In this document: positions 4,979-11,630 of the stretch, one piece after another
How positions within the stretch are numbered: position 1 is the stretch's first letter
Layout: each line of letters starts with the position of its first letter
Assembly: GCA_003170935.1 (NCBI GenBank)
Contig: PMYA01000062.1
Span: 1 to 14,892, forward strand
Source of the DNA: Methanobacteriota archaeon
GTDB lineage: Archaea; Halobacteriota; Bog-38; Methanoflorentales; Methanoflorentaceae
Length of the DNA: 14,892 bases
Direction: 5' to 3'
Notes under the pieces: generated by a model
Seen by the model: only the letters and a program-made list of their open reading frames with translations
Told to the model about the DNA's origin: nothing
Databases searched by the model: none
Position numbers and translations under genes: made by a program

Positions 4979-6496
4979 TGCAAAAACTAGCAAGCGTTTG
5001 GTTCCAGCCTGTCCGCGCAGTTCACGGGCAACGTCGAGCGTTAGCGCGGTTTGTTTTAGGTACTCGAGGTCTGGCTTGTAAAGCATATATACGTCGTAGA
5101 AACTGGACAGGCCAATCAAACATCGGCTTTCATCTAAATTCTTCTCGCTGAATTCTTCTCCGGTAGCGGTATAGAATACGTATCGAGCAAGTTCTAGGTA
5201 GCTTGGAAGATTGTTACCTTCAAGTATGTTTTTTACTTCTATTGCATCGCCGAGTTCAAAATAGCTGAACGTTGGGTCAGATACGCTGTCCATTAACGTA
5301 CCTTCCGAGCTTGGCATACGTTTGATAACGTCCCTGATGCGTTGTGCTGCCACATCGTTGGCATAATCTTCGCACTCAACTAAAATGAACTTACGGTTGC
5401 CACCATCTTCTTTGTTCAGCTCCAAAACAGCGTGTCCGGTTGTTCCGGAACCAGCAAATGAGTCTAAAACCACGTCTGTCTTTTCGGTCGCCCATCTAAT
5501 GATCCTCTTCAACAGCTCTGTGGTTTTCTCCGTATCAAAATCAGCGTACTTACCCTTGATTGATATGTCCATCCAGTTATCGCTGATTAGCTTGTAATCC
5601 CTTGGAGGGACATAGTACTGAACAACGCCGTCATCGTTCAGTCTGACAAAATTCAGCTTCACATTGGCAGACGTGAGGAAATCCCGATAGTAATCATCTA
5701 GATTGTTCCAGTTGCTCATCACGTAACTTTTGTAATTTTCTACTGCTTTTTTCGCCCTTCCTTCCTCCCAACGCCATTGGCCGCTGGATGGTTTTTGACC
5801 AAAAAGTTCGTAGCGCATCGACGGCCTGTCTGTACCTCTCCAAAAAGTGTCCCACTTGCCTTCAAAGCTTTGCTCGATTGCATGAGATAGCTTTGGCAAT
5901 CGAGTCTTGTGATCTTTGGTATAAACAAGAACGTATTCGTGCCCGACGTTTAGCTTGTCGACAGTTTCAAATTGAGATTGCACGTTCTTGATGCCCCTTC
6001 TGACAACGATTGTGTTTCTGTAATTCTCTGCCCCAAAAATCTCGTTCATTAGCAATCGCAAATGGTGCAGTTCATTGTCGTCAATACTGACAAATATCAA
6101 TCCCTTTTGGTTTAGCAACTCTTTCAATATCTTAAGACGTGGCATCATCATGCAAAGCCACTTATCGTCGCGAGTAAAGTCCTCTCCTTGTTTACCTACA
6201 ACATTGCCAATCCACGCGTTCATCAGCGGACTGTTTACTCGATCATTGAAGACCCAGCCTTCGTTTCCTGTGTTGTAAGGCGGATCTATGTATATGCAGC
6301 CGACTTTACCAGCGTACATCGGCAACAGGGCCTTGAGGACAAGTAGATTATCTCCGTGAATTACCAAATTGTCGTGCAAGTTTATCTTATCAGTCAAACT
6401 TTTGTCTTGTTGAGGAATAAGCTGATGATAAGGAACACTCAAATGATAGTTCTGCACGAAGCTCTTTCCTTTGAATTGTATCGAGGGCATAGTCAT
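4793..6496 (-). CDS. mod: Orphan type III Mod-like DNA (adenine-N6) methyltransferase, truncated
   Basis: This is a beta-class amino-methyltransferase. Residues 44-60 hold the HGDNLLVLKALL entry, DPPYNTGNEG (71-80) is catalytic motif IV, and DKWLCMMMPRLKILKELL and FVSIDDNELHHLRLLM follow (about 111-150). A variable recognition region spans 160-300. The SAM motif SFAGSGTTGHAVLELN is at 346-361 and ILVECEDYA at 371-379. This order (IV before I) is that of type III Mod subunits. The family-like sequence ends at LVFA (503-506, position 4979). Normal Mods continue about 25 residues, whereas here the frame runs through 60 non-homologous residues overlapping the IRLP fragment. ATG6496 (MTMPSIQ) is the start. 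No res helicase-nuclease lies nearby, so it is a solitary or detached methylase; its target is unknown. It is divergent from the MBL gene. Confidence 0.85.
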   Translation of the reverse strand: MTMPSIQFKGKSFVQNYHLSVPYHQLIPQQDKSLTDKINLHDNLVIHGDNLLVLKALLPMYAGKVGCIYIDPPYNTGNEGWVFNDRVNSPLMNAWIGNVVGKQGEDFTRDDKWLCMMMPRLKILKELLNQKGLIFVSIDDNELHHLRLLMNEIFGAENYRNTIVVRRGIKNVQSQFETVDKLNVGHEYVLVYTKDHKTRLPKLSHAIEQSFEGKWDTFWRGTDRPSMRYELFGQKPSSGQWRWEEGRAKKAVENYKSYVMSNWNNLDDYYRDFLTSANVKLNFVRLNDDGVVQYYVPPRDYKLISDNWMDISIKGKYADFDTEKTTELLKRIIRWATEKTDVVLDSFAGSGTTGHAVLELNKEDGGNRKFILVECEDYANDVAAQRIRDVIKRMPSSEGTLMDSVSDPTFSYFELGDAIEVKNILEGNNLPSYLELARYVFYTATGEEFSEKNLDESRCLIGLSSFYDVYMLYKPDLEYLKQTALTLDVARELRGQAGTKRLLVFALPREGCWRFTAPQFPSTVQKLITIIHDLVALFSRAARRDVSTRLSNGSRRSACLPCRYLID

Positions 6497-6724
6497 CTTG
6501 TTACGGTTTGTAGTAGATTTTTGAGCTACTCATTAAATTAAAAGCTATTAATTGGCTTCGGATTCCAAGTAGTCTTCTGTGCTTCTTATTCAAATATCCG
6601 ATTATCGTGTAAAAATCAAATTAAGCAGCAACATTATCAAGCTTTTGAGGCATTTCAAACTATAGACAAAAATCAAAAGACCAATCGAAAATCTTTTCAG
6701 CCAGCTAGTCTCTTGATTCAAGTA
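6497..6724. promoter_or_regulatory. Divergent intergenic region between methylase and MBL genes
   Basis: This is 228 nt of clearly A/T-rich DNA with several TATA-like runs (for example ATTAAATTAAAAG at about 6533-6545), enough for two divergent archaeal promoters. No hairpin or repeat stands out. The shared region would let both transcripts be controlled together. Confidence 0.35.
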
Positions 6725-8182
6725 ATGACTTCCCTTACATTCTACGGCGGAGTCAACGAGATTGGAGGCAACAAAATCCTCCTTGAGGATCAGGACACCC
6801 GACTGTTTCTCGACTTCGGCATGAGCTTTAGTGTTGTCAGCCAATATTTTGATGAGTTCATGCAGCCTCGCAAGTGCAACGGCATCTTAGATCTGCTCGA
6901 ATTCGGCTTGCTCCCTGATTTAAAGGGACTATATCGCTGTGATTACCAGTCTCACTGCAACTTGTCACCTGATCCAGAACCCGCCTTTGACGGCGTCCTT
7001 CTGAGCCACGCTCATATGGATCATTGTTCTTACGTCCATTATCTCAGAGAGGATATTCCGCTGCACTGCCCGCAGGGCGCCAAGGATATCATGCAAGCTC
7101 TGGATGAGACGGGTTCGACGGGGACGTGCGAGCTAATCTCGCTGAAAGAATCTTTTCAGACTTACATTAACAGTAAGGGTGGGGAATCGAAGCTAACGGG
7201 AGAGAAAGCGAAGAAACCCCGGCCGTACAACATCGTTGAAAGTTCTTTCACCGTCGGAGGGCTTGACGCAGAAGCCCTTCCGGTGAGCCACTCGCTTGAA
7301 GGAGCAACCGCCTACATCCTGCATACGAGCGCAGGGCCAGTGGTGTATACAGGCGATTTTCGTTTTCACGGTTATAAAGGGGACGAGACGAGACGATTCC
7401 TCGAACGGGCTGCGGCAGTTGAGCCGATTGCCATGATCTGCGAAGGGACTCGCATCGATAAGACGGAAACGGATAGTGAAGAACGGGTCAAGGAAGTCGC
7501 AAAAGAACGTGTTGACAAAACTAAAGGTCTTGTAGTCGTTAATTTTCCCATTAGGGATACCGACCGGATGCAGAGCTTCTATCAGGTCGCGCAGCAAACC
7601 GACAGGGCGTTGGTCATTAACCTCAAGCAGGCATATTTGCTTGAACTCTTCAGGGCGTCCGGCATCGCAACCCCAAGAATTGATGACGATCACATTCGAA
7701 TGTACATCCCGCGAAAAACGTGGGGCGTTTACGAGGACGACCGGTTCTCAGAGAAGATTCAGCGCGAGGATTATGACTATTGGGAGCGTGAGTTCCTTGA
7801 TCACAACAATGCGGTGTCCGCTAGAGATATAAGAGAAAATCCGGACGAATACATCTTTCGCTGTGACTTCTTTGAGCTGAAAGAGCTGATCGATATTAAG
7901 CCTGAAGAAGGCAGCTGCTACATTCGGAGTGTGTGCGAGCCATTCGATATCGAAATGGAGTTGGATCTGAAGAAGGCTGAGAATTGGCTCACGCACTTTG
8001 GGCTCTATCCCTACACGCAAATCCACGCGTCAGGACACCTGAATTACGACGAAATACGAGACGTGATCGAGACGGTGCAACCGAAAACACTGATTCCGGT
8101 GCATACCCAGCACCCTGAGGTGTTTCAAAGCCTCCACGATAACGTAATTATTCCGGAGAAAGGGCGAGAGATAGTGCTTTAA
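6725..8182 (+). CDS. Metallo-beta-lactamase beta-CASP nuclease (RNase J-like)
   Basis: 485 residues from ATG6725 (MTSLTFYGG); a TTG four codons upstream is less likely. All metal motifs are present: D30 in FLDFG, HAHMDH (95-100), H189 in PVSHS, D211 in YTGDFRFHG, then HASGH (H438) and PVHTQHPE (H460). The EGTR at 240-243 fits beta-CASP motif A, and ASGH and PVHTQHPE fit its later motifs, as in RNase J/CPSF nucleases acting on RNA or DNA. Unlike standard archaeal RNase J or aCPSF1, it carries a long insertion (about residues 38-85) before the HxHxDH motif and has no KH domains. Divergent from the methylase and followed after 64 nt by the UDG-like gene. A T-run (8184-8194) follows the stop. It could be an RNA-processing enzyme or a DNA nuclease in defence; the sequence does not decide. 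Confidence 0.85.
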   Translation: MTSLTFYGGVNEIGGNKILLEDQDTRLFLDFGMSFSVVSQYFDEFMQPRKCNGILDLLEFGLLPDLKGLYRCDYQSHCNLSPDPEPAFDGVLLSHAHMDHCSYVHYLREDIPLHCPQGAKDIMQALDETGSTGTCELISLKESFQTYINSKGGESKLTGEKAKKPRPYNIVESSFTVGGLDAEALPVSHSLEGATAYILHTSAGPVVYTGDFRFHGYKGDETRRFLERAAAVEPIAMICEGTRIDKTETDSEERVKEVAKERVDKTKGLVVVNFPIRDTDRMQSFYQVAQQTDRALVINLKQAYLLELFRASGIATPRIDDDHIRMYIPRKTWGVYEDDRFSEKIQREDYDYWEREFLDHNNAVSARDIRENPDEYIFRCDFFELKELIDIKPEEGSCYIRSVCEPFDIEMELDLKKAENWLTHFGLYPYTQIHASGHLNYDEIRDVIETVQPKTLIPVHTQHPEVFQSLHDNVIIPEKGREIVL

Positions 8183-8246
8183 CGTTTATTTTTTGTTCAG
8201 TGGAAAAAAGAATAGGAATTGCAGAGAAAAAAAGTAACTCTTTACC

Positions 8247-8843
8247 ATGGATAGAGCAGAATTTCAAAGACTTAGTGAGAAATACGGCGACTACTCCAGT
8301 TGGGCCATTTGGAATCACGAAGATGAACTCGATCCGACGATAATTGAATCGCACATCGAGGAACTAAACGCAAAACATGTATTCATTGCATACAATGCGT
8401 CAAGGGAATTTCAACGAGACGGACCTTGGGCCAACTTTAGAGGTTTTAAGCACGGCCGGAAACTCAAGTTTGCCTGTAATGACACAGCTCTTCGCGGATC
8501 GTATCTAACCGACCTGTTCAAGGGAATTAAGGAAGTGAATTCAAAAAACGTTCAAAACTATTTGACGCCTGAGGTGGTGACCGAAAATGTTTCTCTCTTT
8601 CTTGAGGAGATCTCAGACATTGGCACCACAAAGAAGACGGTCTACGTAATTCTAGGCGTTCGCAATTCCGAGGTTGGGAAACAGTTCAGGTCACATTTCT
8701 TGGACCACTTGGGAGATGTTAATGTCAAGTATTATACTCACTATTCTAACTATAGCTTGACTGATGAAAAATGGGTAACGGGACTCTGGAAAGAACTTGG
8801 AGTCAAAGCTAACTACGAAACGATACGCCAAAAATACAAATGA
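8247..8843 (+). CDS. Possible uracil-DNA-glycosylase-fold protein
   Basis: 198 residues from ATG8247. It has an N-terminal KYGDYSSWAIWN (12-23), then the strand HVFIAYNAS (44-52), WANF (61-64), CNDTALRGSYLTDLFKG (77-93), and a later strand TVYVILGVRNSEVG (131-144). The arrangement of 'vGlNpS', 'W.NFH' and 'yrGaYmTDiiK' resembles proteins I associate with the uracil-DNA glycosylase superfamily, but the catalytic residues cannot be assigned by eye, so the call is tentative. The protein is soluble and has no signal peptide. It follows the MBL gene by 64 nt on the same strand with an A-rich spacer and a weak SD, so the two are probably co-transcribed or sequentially expressed. Repeat B starts 18 nt after its stop. 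Confidence 0.5.
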   Translation: MDRAEFQRLSEKYGDYSSWAIWNHEDELDPTIIESHIEELNAKHVFIAYNASREFQRDGPWANFRGFKHGRKLKFACNDTALRGSYLTDLFKGIKEVNSKNVQNYLTPEVVTENVSLFLEEISDIGTTKKTVYVILGVRNSEVGKQFRSHFLDHLGDVNVKYYTHYSNYSLTDEKWVTGLWKELGVKANYETIRQKYK

Positions 8844-8860
8844 TGCGTAACGGTATGAAG

Positions 8861-8918
8861 TGTTCCGTTCAACCTCTCAGCATCTCCTAGCTCGTTATTT
8901 CTTTTTTCGATTCCCTTT
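8861..8918 (+). repeat. 58-nt direct repeat, copy B
   Basis: Pairs with 1838-1895 (8 mismatches, no gaps). It lies directly downstream of the UDG-like gene, as copy A lies downstream of the small membrane reading frame. Both may therefore be inherited 3' ends or terminators rather than recombination sites. The sequence from 8919 to 9120 holds no gene that I can support; it contains an A/T-rich promoter-like stretch near 9030-9080. Confidence 0.7.
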
Positions 8919-9120
8919 GATTCTAGAGTTCCATTTCAGACTTGTCACTAAACTTCATGATTTATGGCATGAAAAGCGCATTTCACATGGCTTCTCTGAA
9001 CAGCAATCGAAATCTCGCAACCAAAACGACAACACTTAAGTCTATTGTCACTGTGTTACGTTTTTGATTTATTTTTCAAAGACTGAATGGGCGAATCAAT
9101 TTGCGAGCGATGGTGTCAAA

Positions 9121-9291
9121 ATGTTGTTAGAAAATAGGATAGGTCAGAAACTTCGTGGACTGAGTGCGGATGGGGCTGCCTCACAAGGCGTTTTGAGTGA
9201 AGTCGATGAAACCGGAATATTGGTAGATACAGGAAGGGAATTAAGGTACCTTCCTTATGCCACTATTGTTTGGTTGCTGTTTAGTAAGTAA
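9121..9291 (+). CDS. Small LSm/SH3-like beta-barrel protein
   Basis: 56 residues from ATG9121 (MLLENRIGQKLRG). The frame is open back to a TTG at 9064, so a longer form is possible. The pattern (IGQKLRGL, then GVLSEVDETGILVDT, then LRYLPYATIVWLLF) is that of a five-stranded Sm-like barrel, with a turn DETG and a final 'yiPyssIvwI' strand. Proteins of this type bind RNA or act as small structural modules. There is no signal peptide. The last 51 nt overlap the 3' end of the membrane-protein gene on the other strand, so the two transcripts are convergent and mutually antisense. Confidence 0.6.
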   Translation: MLLENRIGQKLRGLSADGAASQGVLSEVDETGILVDTGRELRYLPYATIVWLLFSK

Positions 9292-9492
9292 GCGAGGCGT
9301 TTGATCCTTTGCATGCCAAATCAGATACTGCCAAAATAGACTGCCAAGAGAAATAGTTGAAAGTATCAACAAAAGCGCATAAATTAATGCTTCGGTAAAT
9401 GTTCCCGGCGGGCGCACTATGATCGCTGCTTCAAAAGTGAATAGTGGCACATATGCACTTATGAAAAGCAAAAGCTTGCCAATTAACTTCAT
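9241..9492 (-). CDS. Small two-helix membrane protein
   Basis: 83 residues from ATG9492. It begins MKLIGKLLLFISAYVPLF, with TM1 at about 5-26, a short loop with RPPGTFT, TM2 at about 34-59, and a polar tail with KDQTPRLL. The opening resembles the 'LLFISSYxPLF' start of longer (about 190-aa) membrane proteins I recall from methanogens and bacteria; if so, this one lacks the C-terminal half and is truncated. It converges with the LSm-like gene, overlapping by 51 nt. Function unknown. Confidence 0.55.
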   Translation of the reverse strand: MKLIGKLLLFISAYVPLFTFEAAIIVRPPGTFTEALIYALLLILSTISLGSLFWQYLIWHAKDQTPRLLTKQQPNNSGIRKVP

Positions 9493-9662
9493 CCAGCATC
9501 TAAATTGTCATACGTCTCGTAGATTTTGCGGTTTGGGACCGGCCAAATAGAGAGTCTGCGGCAATGAGTTTAATCGTAAGCGATCGCTGAGGGGTTAAGT
9601 ATTATTGGTGCAGAAGATCAAAGGATGTCGGAACAAAACCTTTGATTTGAGGTAGTAGGTAT

Positions 9663-10262
9663 ATGCAGTATATTGGTAAGTCCAAGATAGGCAAGCTCTC
9701 AGCTAAAAAGGGCAAAATATATGCACAAATTCGGCTCCCTTCACAACTTGCTTATACTATCGGGGAGATCGCGGATATTTTTGAAACTGAACGGAATGGC
9801 AAAAGAGCGTTTCTGCTTGTCACTAAGCAAAGTGTGCTAGATAATGACATAGTTTTACAACCCAAACAGAAAGTTGTAAAACCGGATGATGAAACAGAGT
9901 ATAACCGACGCTTCAAAGCGCTTGAATCAGAGATTAACAAGTTAAAATCACTTCTTCTTCTAAATCAACACCAAATACTTCACGAAAATCAAAAGGGAGA
10001 CGAGCCTGAATGGGCTCGGCCGGATCGAACCGGCGACCTCCGCCATGTCAAGGCGGGCAATTCTGCGTTTTTGGTGGCGTTTTCTAACTTTTTTGCACTT
10101 TTTTCTTTCACTTTCGGCACGTTCTTGCCGCGGGATTATCACCTATCGGACAGACGCACCTTGGTGCACGCAATCCATCCCCAGATTGATACAGGCGACA
10201 AGAAACAGGCCATCTACAACCTCTTCGCGGCTTATATCCGCACAATACCGCTGGAAGAGTGA
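9663..10262 (+). CDS. IRLP-domain protein, copy 3, with coiled coil; reads into a tRNA fragment
   Basis: ATG9663 has an SD (GAGGTAG, 9649-9655). Residues 1-60 are the best-preserved copy of the IRLP domain: SKIGKLSAKKGKIYAQIRLP (7-26), TIGEIADIFET, then KRAFLLVT. A polar linker follows, then a leucine-rich coiled coil (about 77-105: YNRRFKALESEINKLKSLLL), suggesting a dimer. From about residue 117 (position 10011) the frame runs through a tRNA-Val 3' half and an A/T-rich junction into the front part of the next, broken gene, ending at TGA10260. Residues after about 116 are therefore not a natural domain. The native C-terminus was probably altered when an element integrated at the tRNA. Function unknown; the domain looks like a small protein- or nucleic-acid-binding fold. 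Confidence 0.65.
   Translation: MQYIGKSKIGKLSAKKGKIYAQIRLPSQLAYTIGEIADIFETERNGKRAFLLVTKQSVLDNDIVLQPKQKVVKPDDETEYNRRFKALESEINKLKSLLLLNQHQILHENQKGDEPEWARPDRTGDLRHVKAGNSAFLVAFSNFFALFSFTFGTFLPRDYHLSDRRTLVHAIHPQIDTGDKKQAIYNLFAAYIRTIPLEE
10011..10056 (-). tRNA. tRNA-Val(GAC) 3'-half fragment, probable att site
   Basis: Read on the minus strand: anticodon stem CCGCC, loop TTGACAT (anticodon GAC, Val), stem GGCGG, variable loop AGGTC, T-stem GCCGG, loop TTCGAT, T-stem CCGGC, acceptor CGAGCCC and discriminator A. No CCA is encoded. Everything 5' of the anticodon stem (D-arm, acceptor 5' strand) is missing, and the sequence beyond 10056 is unrelated. The T-loop has six bases instead of seven. Tyrosine integrases of archaeal elements often recombine in the anticodon region and leave exactly such a 3' half at the far end. 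By geometry the element should lie to the right of 10056, with the intact tRNA beyond it. Confidence 0.75.
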
Positions 10263-10613
10263 ATAGAAAGCGCTGAACGGACCAGGCTAGACGCTAAACT
10301 AAGGTATGTGGTTATTTACGGAGCAGCGTGCAGCTACTGCCTCGGCAGGGCCGAACGGCTTGACGGATCCTACCTGCGAACGTTTGCGCTTGAGTTAAAA
10401 GAACAGCTTGCCCACACCCTCGCGGCATTTGTCACGTCGATTCTAGCAGGGCCGGGTGGGCGCCAAGACGCGGAAGAGGCTGCAGAGCCACCCCTTCGTC
10501 GGATCATTGAAGTGCTGCAGCAGGTGATGTGCACACACGACGCAGAAAAGCTTGCGATTTCTGTGCTTGAAATCTACGGAGACGGTTATCGCGAGGAGCA
10601 AAGTTCAAAGTGA
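10164..10613 (+). pseudogene. Unknown alpha-helical protein broken by in-frame TGA
   Basis: From GTG10164 the frame reads MHAIHPQIDTGDKKQAIYNL and AAYIRTIPLEE, then TGA (10260-10262). It continues in the same frame without another stop: IESAERTRLDAKLRYVVIYG, AACSYCLGRAERLDGSYLRT, then a long helical region ending in TGA10611. Amphipathic character and charge pattern run smoothly across the stop, so one gene of about 149 residues with a nonsense change (TGG or CGA to TGA) is the simplest reading. A GTG at 10308 could restart translation and give a 101-aa protein. No family is recognised; there is one CxxC (SYC preceded by AAC). It lies just inside the putative integration boundary and has no visible promoter of its own. 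Confidence 0.45.
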
Positions 10614-10685
10614 TGAGATCCCGTTGCGTGCACAACCCAATCCACAAAAAGGTATTTTAAGCGGCCAGCAAAAGGAGCACTGCAC

Positions 10686-10713
10686 GGGCCCCAATCGCTG
10701 AAATTAGGGGCTC
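10686..10713. terminator. Strong GC hairpin between convergent genes
   Basis: GGGCCCC (10686-10692) pairs with GGGGCTC (10707-10713, one G-T pair), and AAT/ATT extends the stem inward. It sits between the convergent broken gene (stop 10613) and tbp (stop 10831), where a terminator is expected, but lacks a T-run. The rest of 10614-10830 shows no gene. Confidence 0.35.
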
Positions 10714-10830
10714 AAAATACGGCTAGAATCTTCATCCGCTGACTAGGAGCGCACATACTGAACACCCCTACCCTCAAGGTCGCGCAGATACAATCGGTGC
10801 CTTTGAGCGCTCTGATTCGGAGATTATCAT

Positions 10831-11391
10831 TCAGCGTAGAAGGCTTAAGCTGTTAAGCTCCTTAACGATTCGATCGACCGCATTAACCGCATCTTCGGGC
10901 GTTCGGCCGCCGGTTACAACCAGTTTGCCGGAATTAAACAAAAGAACCACCACTTTAGGATCTGACAAACGGTAGACGAGGCCGGGAAACTGTTCGGGCT
11001 CGTACTCAATGTTCTCAAGCCCGAGACCGGTGGCAACTGCGTTCAAATTCAACACTGCGTGAAGATCTGCTGACGCGACGATGTTTTGCACCTTGATCTC
11101 CGGCGTTCCTTTGACGTCGATGCCGATATTTCGCAGACTTTGAAATACGTTTTCAACGCCTTTATGAACCTCATCGATGCTTTTCGCACCCGTACAGACA
11201 ATTTTTCCCGACCGAAAGAGTAATGCAGCGGTCTTTGGGTCCTTGGTGCGGTAAACGAGGCCCGGAAACCGTTTAGGATCATAATCTGCGCCTTCTAACT
11301 CAAGCGTTACTTGCTTGAGGTTTATTTCTTGTCCAATGTCGGTGGATGCAACCACATTTACAATTTTAATAGTGTCCCGCGGTTCGACCAT
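10831..11391 (-). CDS. tbp: Archaeal TATA-box-binding protein
   Basis: A general transcription factor of 186 residues that binds and bends the TATA box and recruits TFB and RNA polymerase. It is made of two direct repeats, each with the saddle signature: VNVVASTDIGQEINL...YDPKRFPGLVYR...FRSGKIVCTGAKS (first half) and VQNIVASADLHAVLNL...YEPEQFPGLVYR...FNSGKLVVTGG (second half). The length and two-repeat form are standard. The usual acidic C-terminal tail is absent: the protein ends NSLSLLR. ATG11391 follows a purine-rich GAGAGGG leader, and a canonical TATA box lies at 11417-11424. The gene is the clearest taxonomic marker and shows this side of the window is host chromosome or an element carrying its own TBP copy. 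Methanogens may have several tbp paralogues. Confidence 0.97.
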   Translation of the reverse strand: MVEPRDTIKIVNVVASTDIGQEINLKQVTLELEGADYDPKRFPGLVYRTKDPKTAALLFRSGKIVCTGAKSIDEVHKGVENVFQSLRNIGIDVKGTPEIKVQNIVASADLHAVLNLNAVATGLGLENIEYEPEQFPGLVYRLSDPKVVVLLFNSGKLVVTGGRTPEDAVNAVDRIVKELNSLSLLR

Positions 11392-11416
11392 ATGCTTTCC
11401 CTCTCTTCCTGGTTGG

Positions 11417-11424
11417 TTTATAAA
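11417..11424 (-). promoter_or_regulatory. TATA box of tbp
   Basis: TTTATAAA on the minus strand, preceded by AAGCC, which suits a BRE. It lies 26-33 nt upstream of ATG11391, so the message would have almost no leader or a very short one. Confidence 0.65.
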
Positions 11425-11493
11425 GGCTTAAGCTGGAGAGCATGGAGAGCAAAAAGGACGGAGACCAACGGACGGGCCTGCGTCAGGCGTCAT

Positions 11494-11517
11494 TTCCCAA
11501 TATCTCCATTTTGGGAA
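11494..11517. promoter_or_regulatory. Inverted repeat TTCCCAA-N10-TTGGGAA upstream of tbp
   Basis: A perfect 7-bp dyad with a 10-nt spacer, about 70 nt upstream of the tbp TATA box. The same half-sites recur at 12331-12337 and 12375-12381, in front of the zinc-ribbon gene. It may be an operator for a dimeric regulator. The rest of 11425-11600 shows nothing else. Confidence 0.35.
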
Positions 11518-11601
11518 TTATCAGACTAGCGGATAACGCTCGGCTCGGCGCTTGCTCTTGAGGAAATGCGCTTGCGTGCTTACGTCGCTATCTCCTCATT
11601 G

Positions 11602-11630
11602 AAAAAGGAACAGCATCAATCACGATGCTG
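11602..11630 (-). terminator. Hairpin plus T-run overlapping the lipoprotein stop
   Basis: On the minus strand CAGCATC-GTGATT-GATGCTG is followed by TTCCTTTTT. The TGA stop of the lipoprotein lies in the loop. This has the form of an intrinsic terminator, with the last codons forming the left arm. Confidence 0.55.

Noticed and set aside
7193..7693. 166-aa minus-strand frame inside the MBL gene
   Set aside because: It is the antisense of conserved metallo-beta-lactamase coding sequence; its composition is not protein-like and it has no start signals.
9578..9588. GCGATCGC palindrome as a regulatory site
   Set aside because: A single octamer in the 9493-9662 spacer with no second copy near a promoter; no support beyond chance.
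10011..10056. A trans-split tRNA 3' half gene
   Set aside because: Split tRNAs have complementary extensions at the break and a promoter before the half. Here the 5' side has neither, and the T-loop is one base short, which fits an att remnant better.
10045..10266. Plus-strand and minus-strand reading frames over the tRNA fragment (73 and 60 aa), one with a basic integrase-like run
   Set aside because: They arise from reading the tRNA fragment and the junction in other frames (the segment MAEVAG is a usual translation of tRNA). No integrase motif such as R..HxxR..Y is present.
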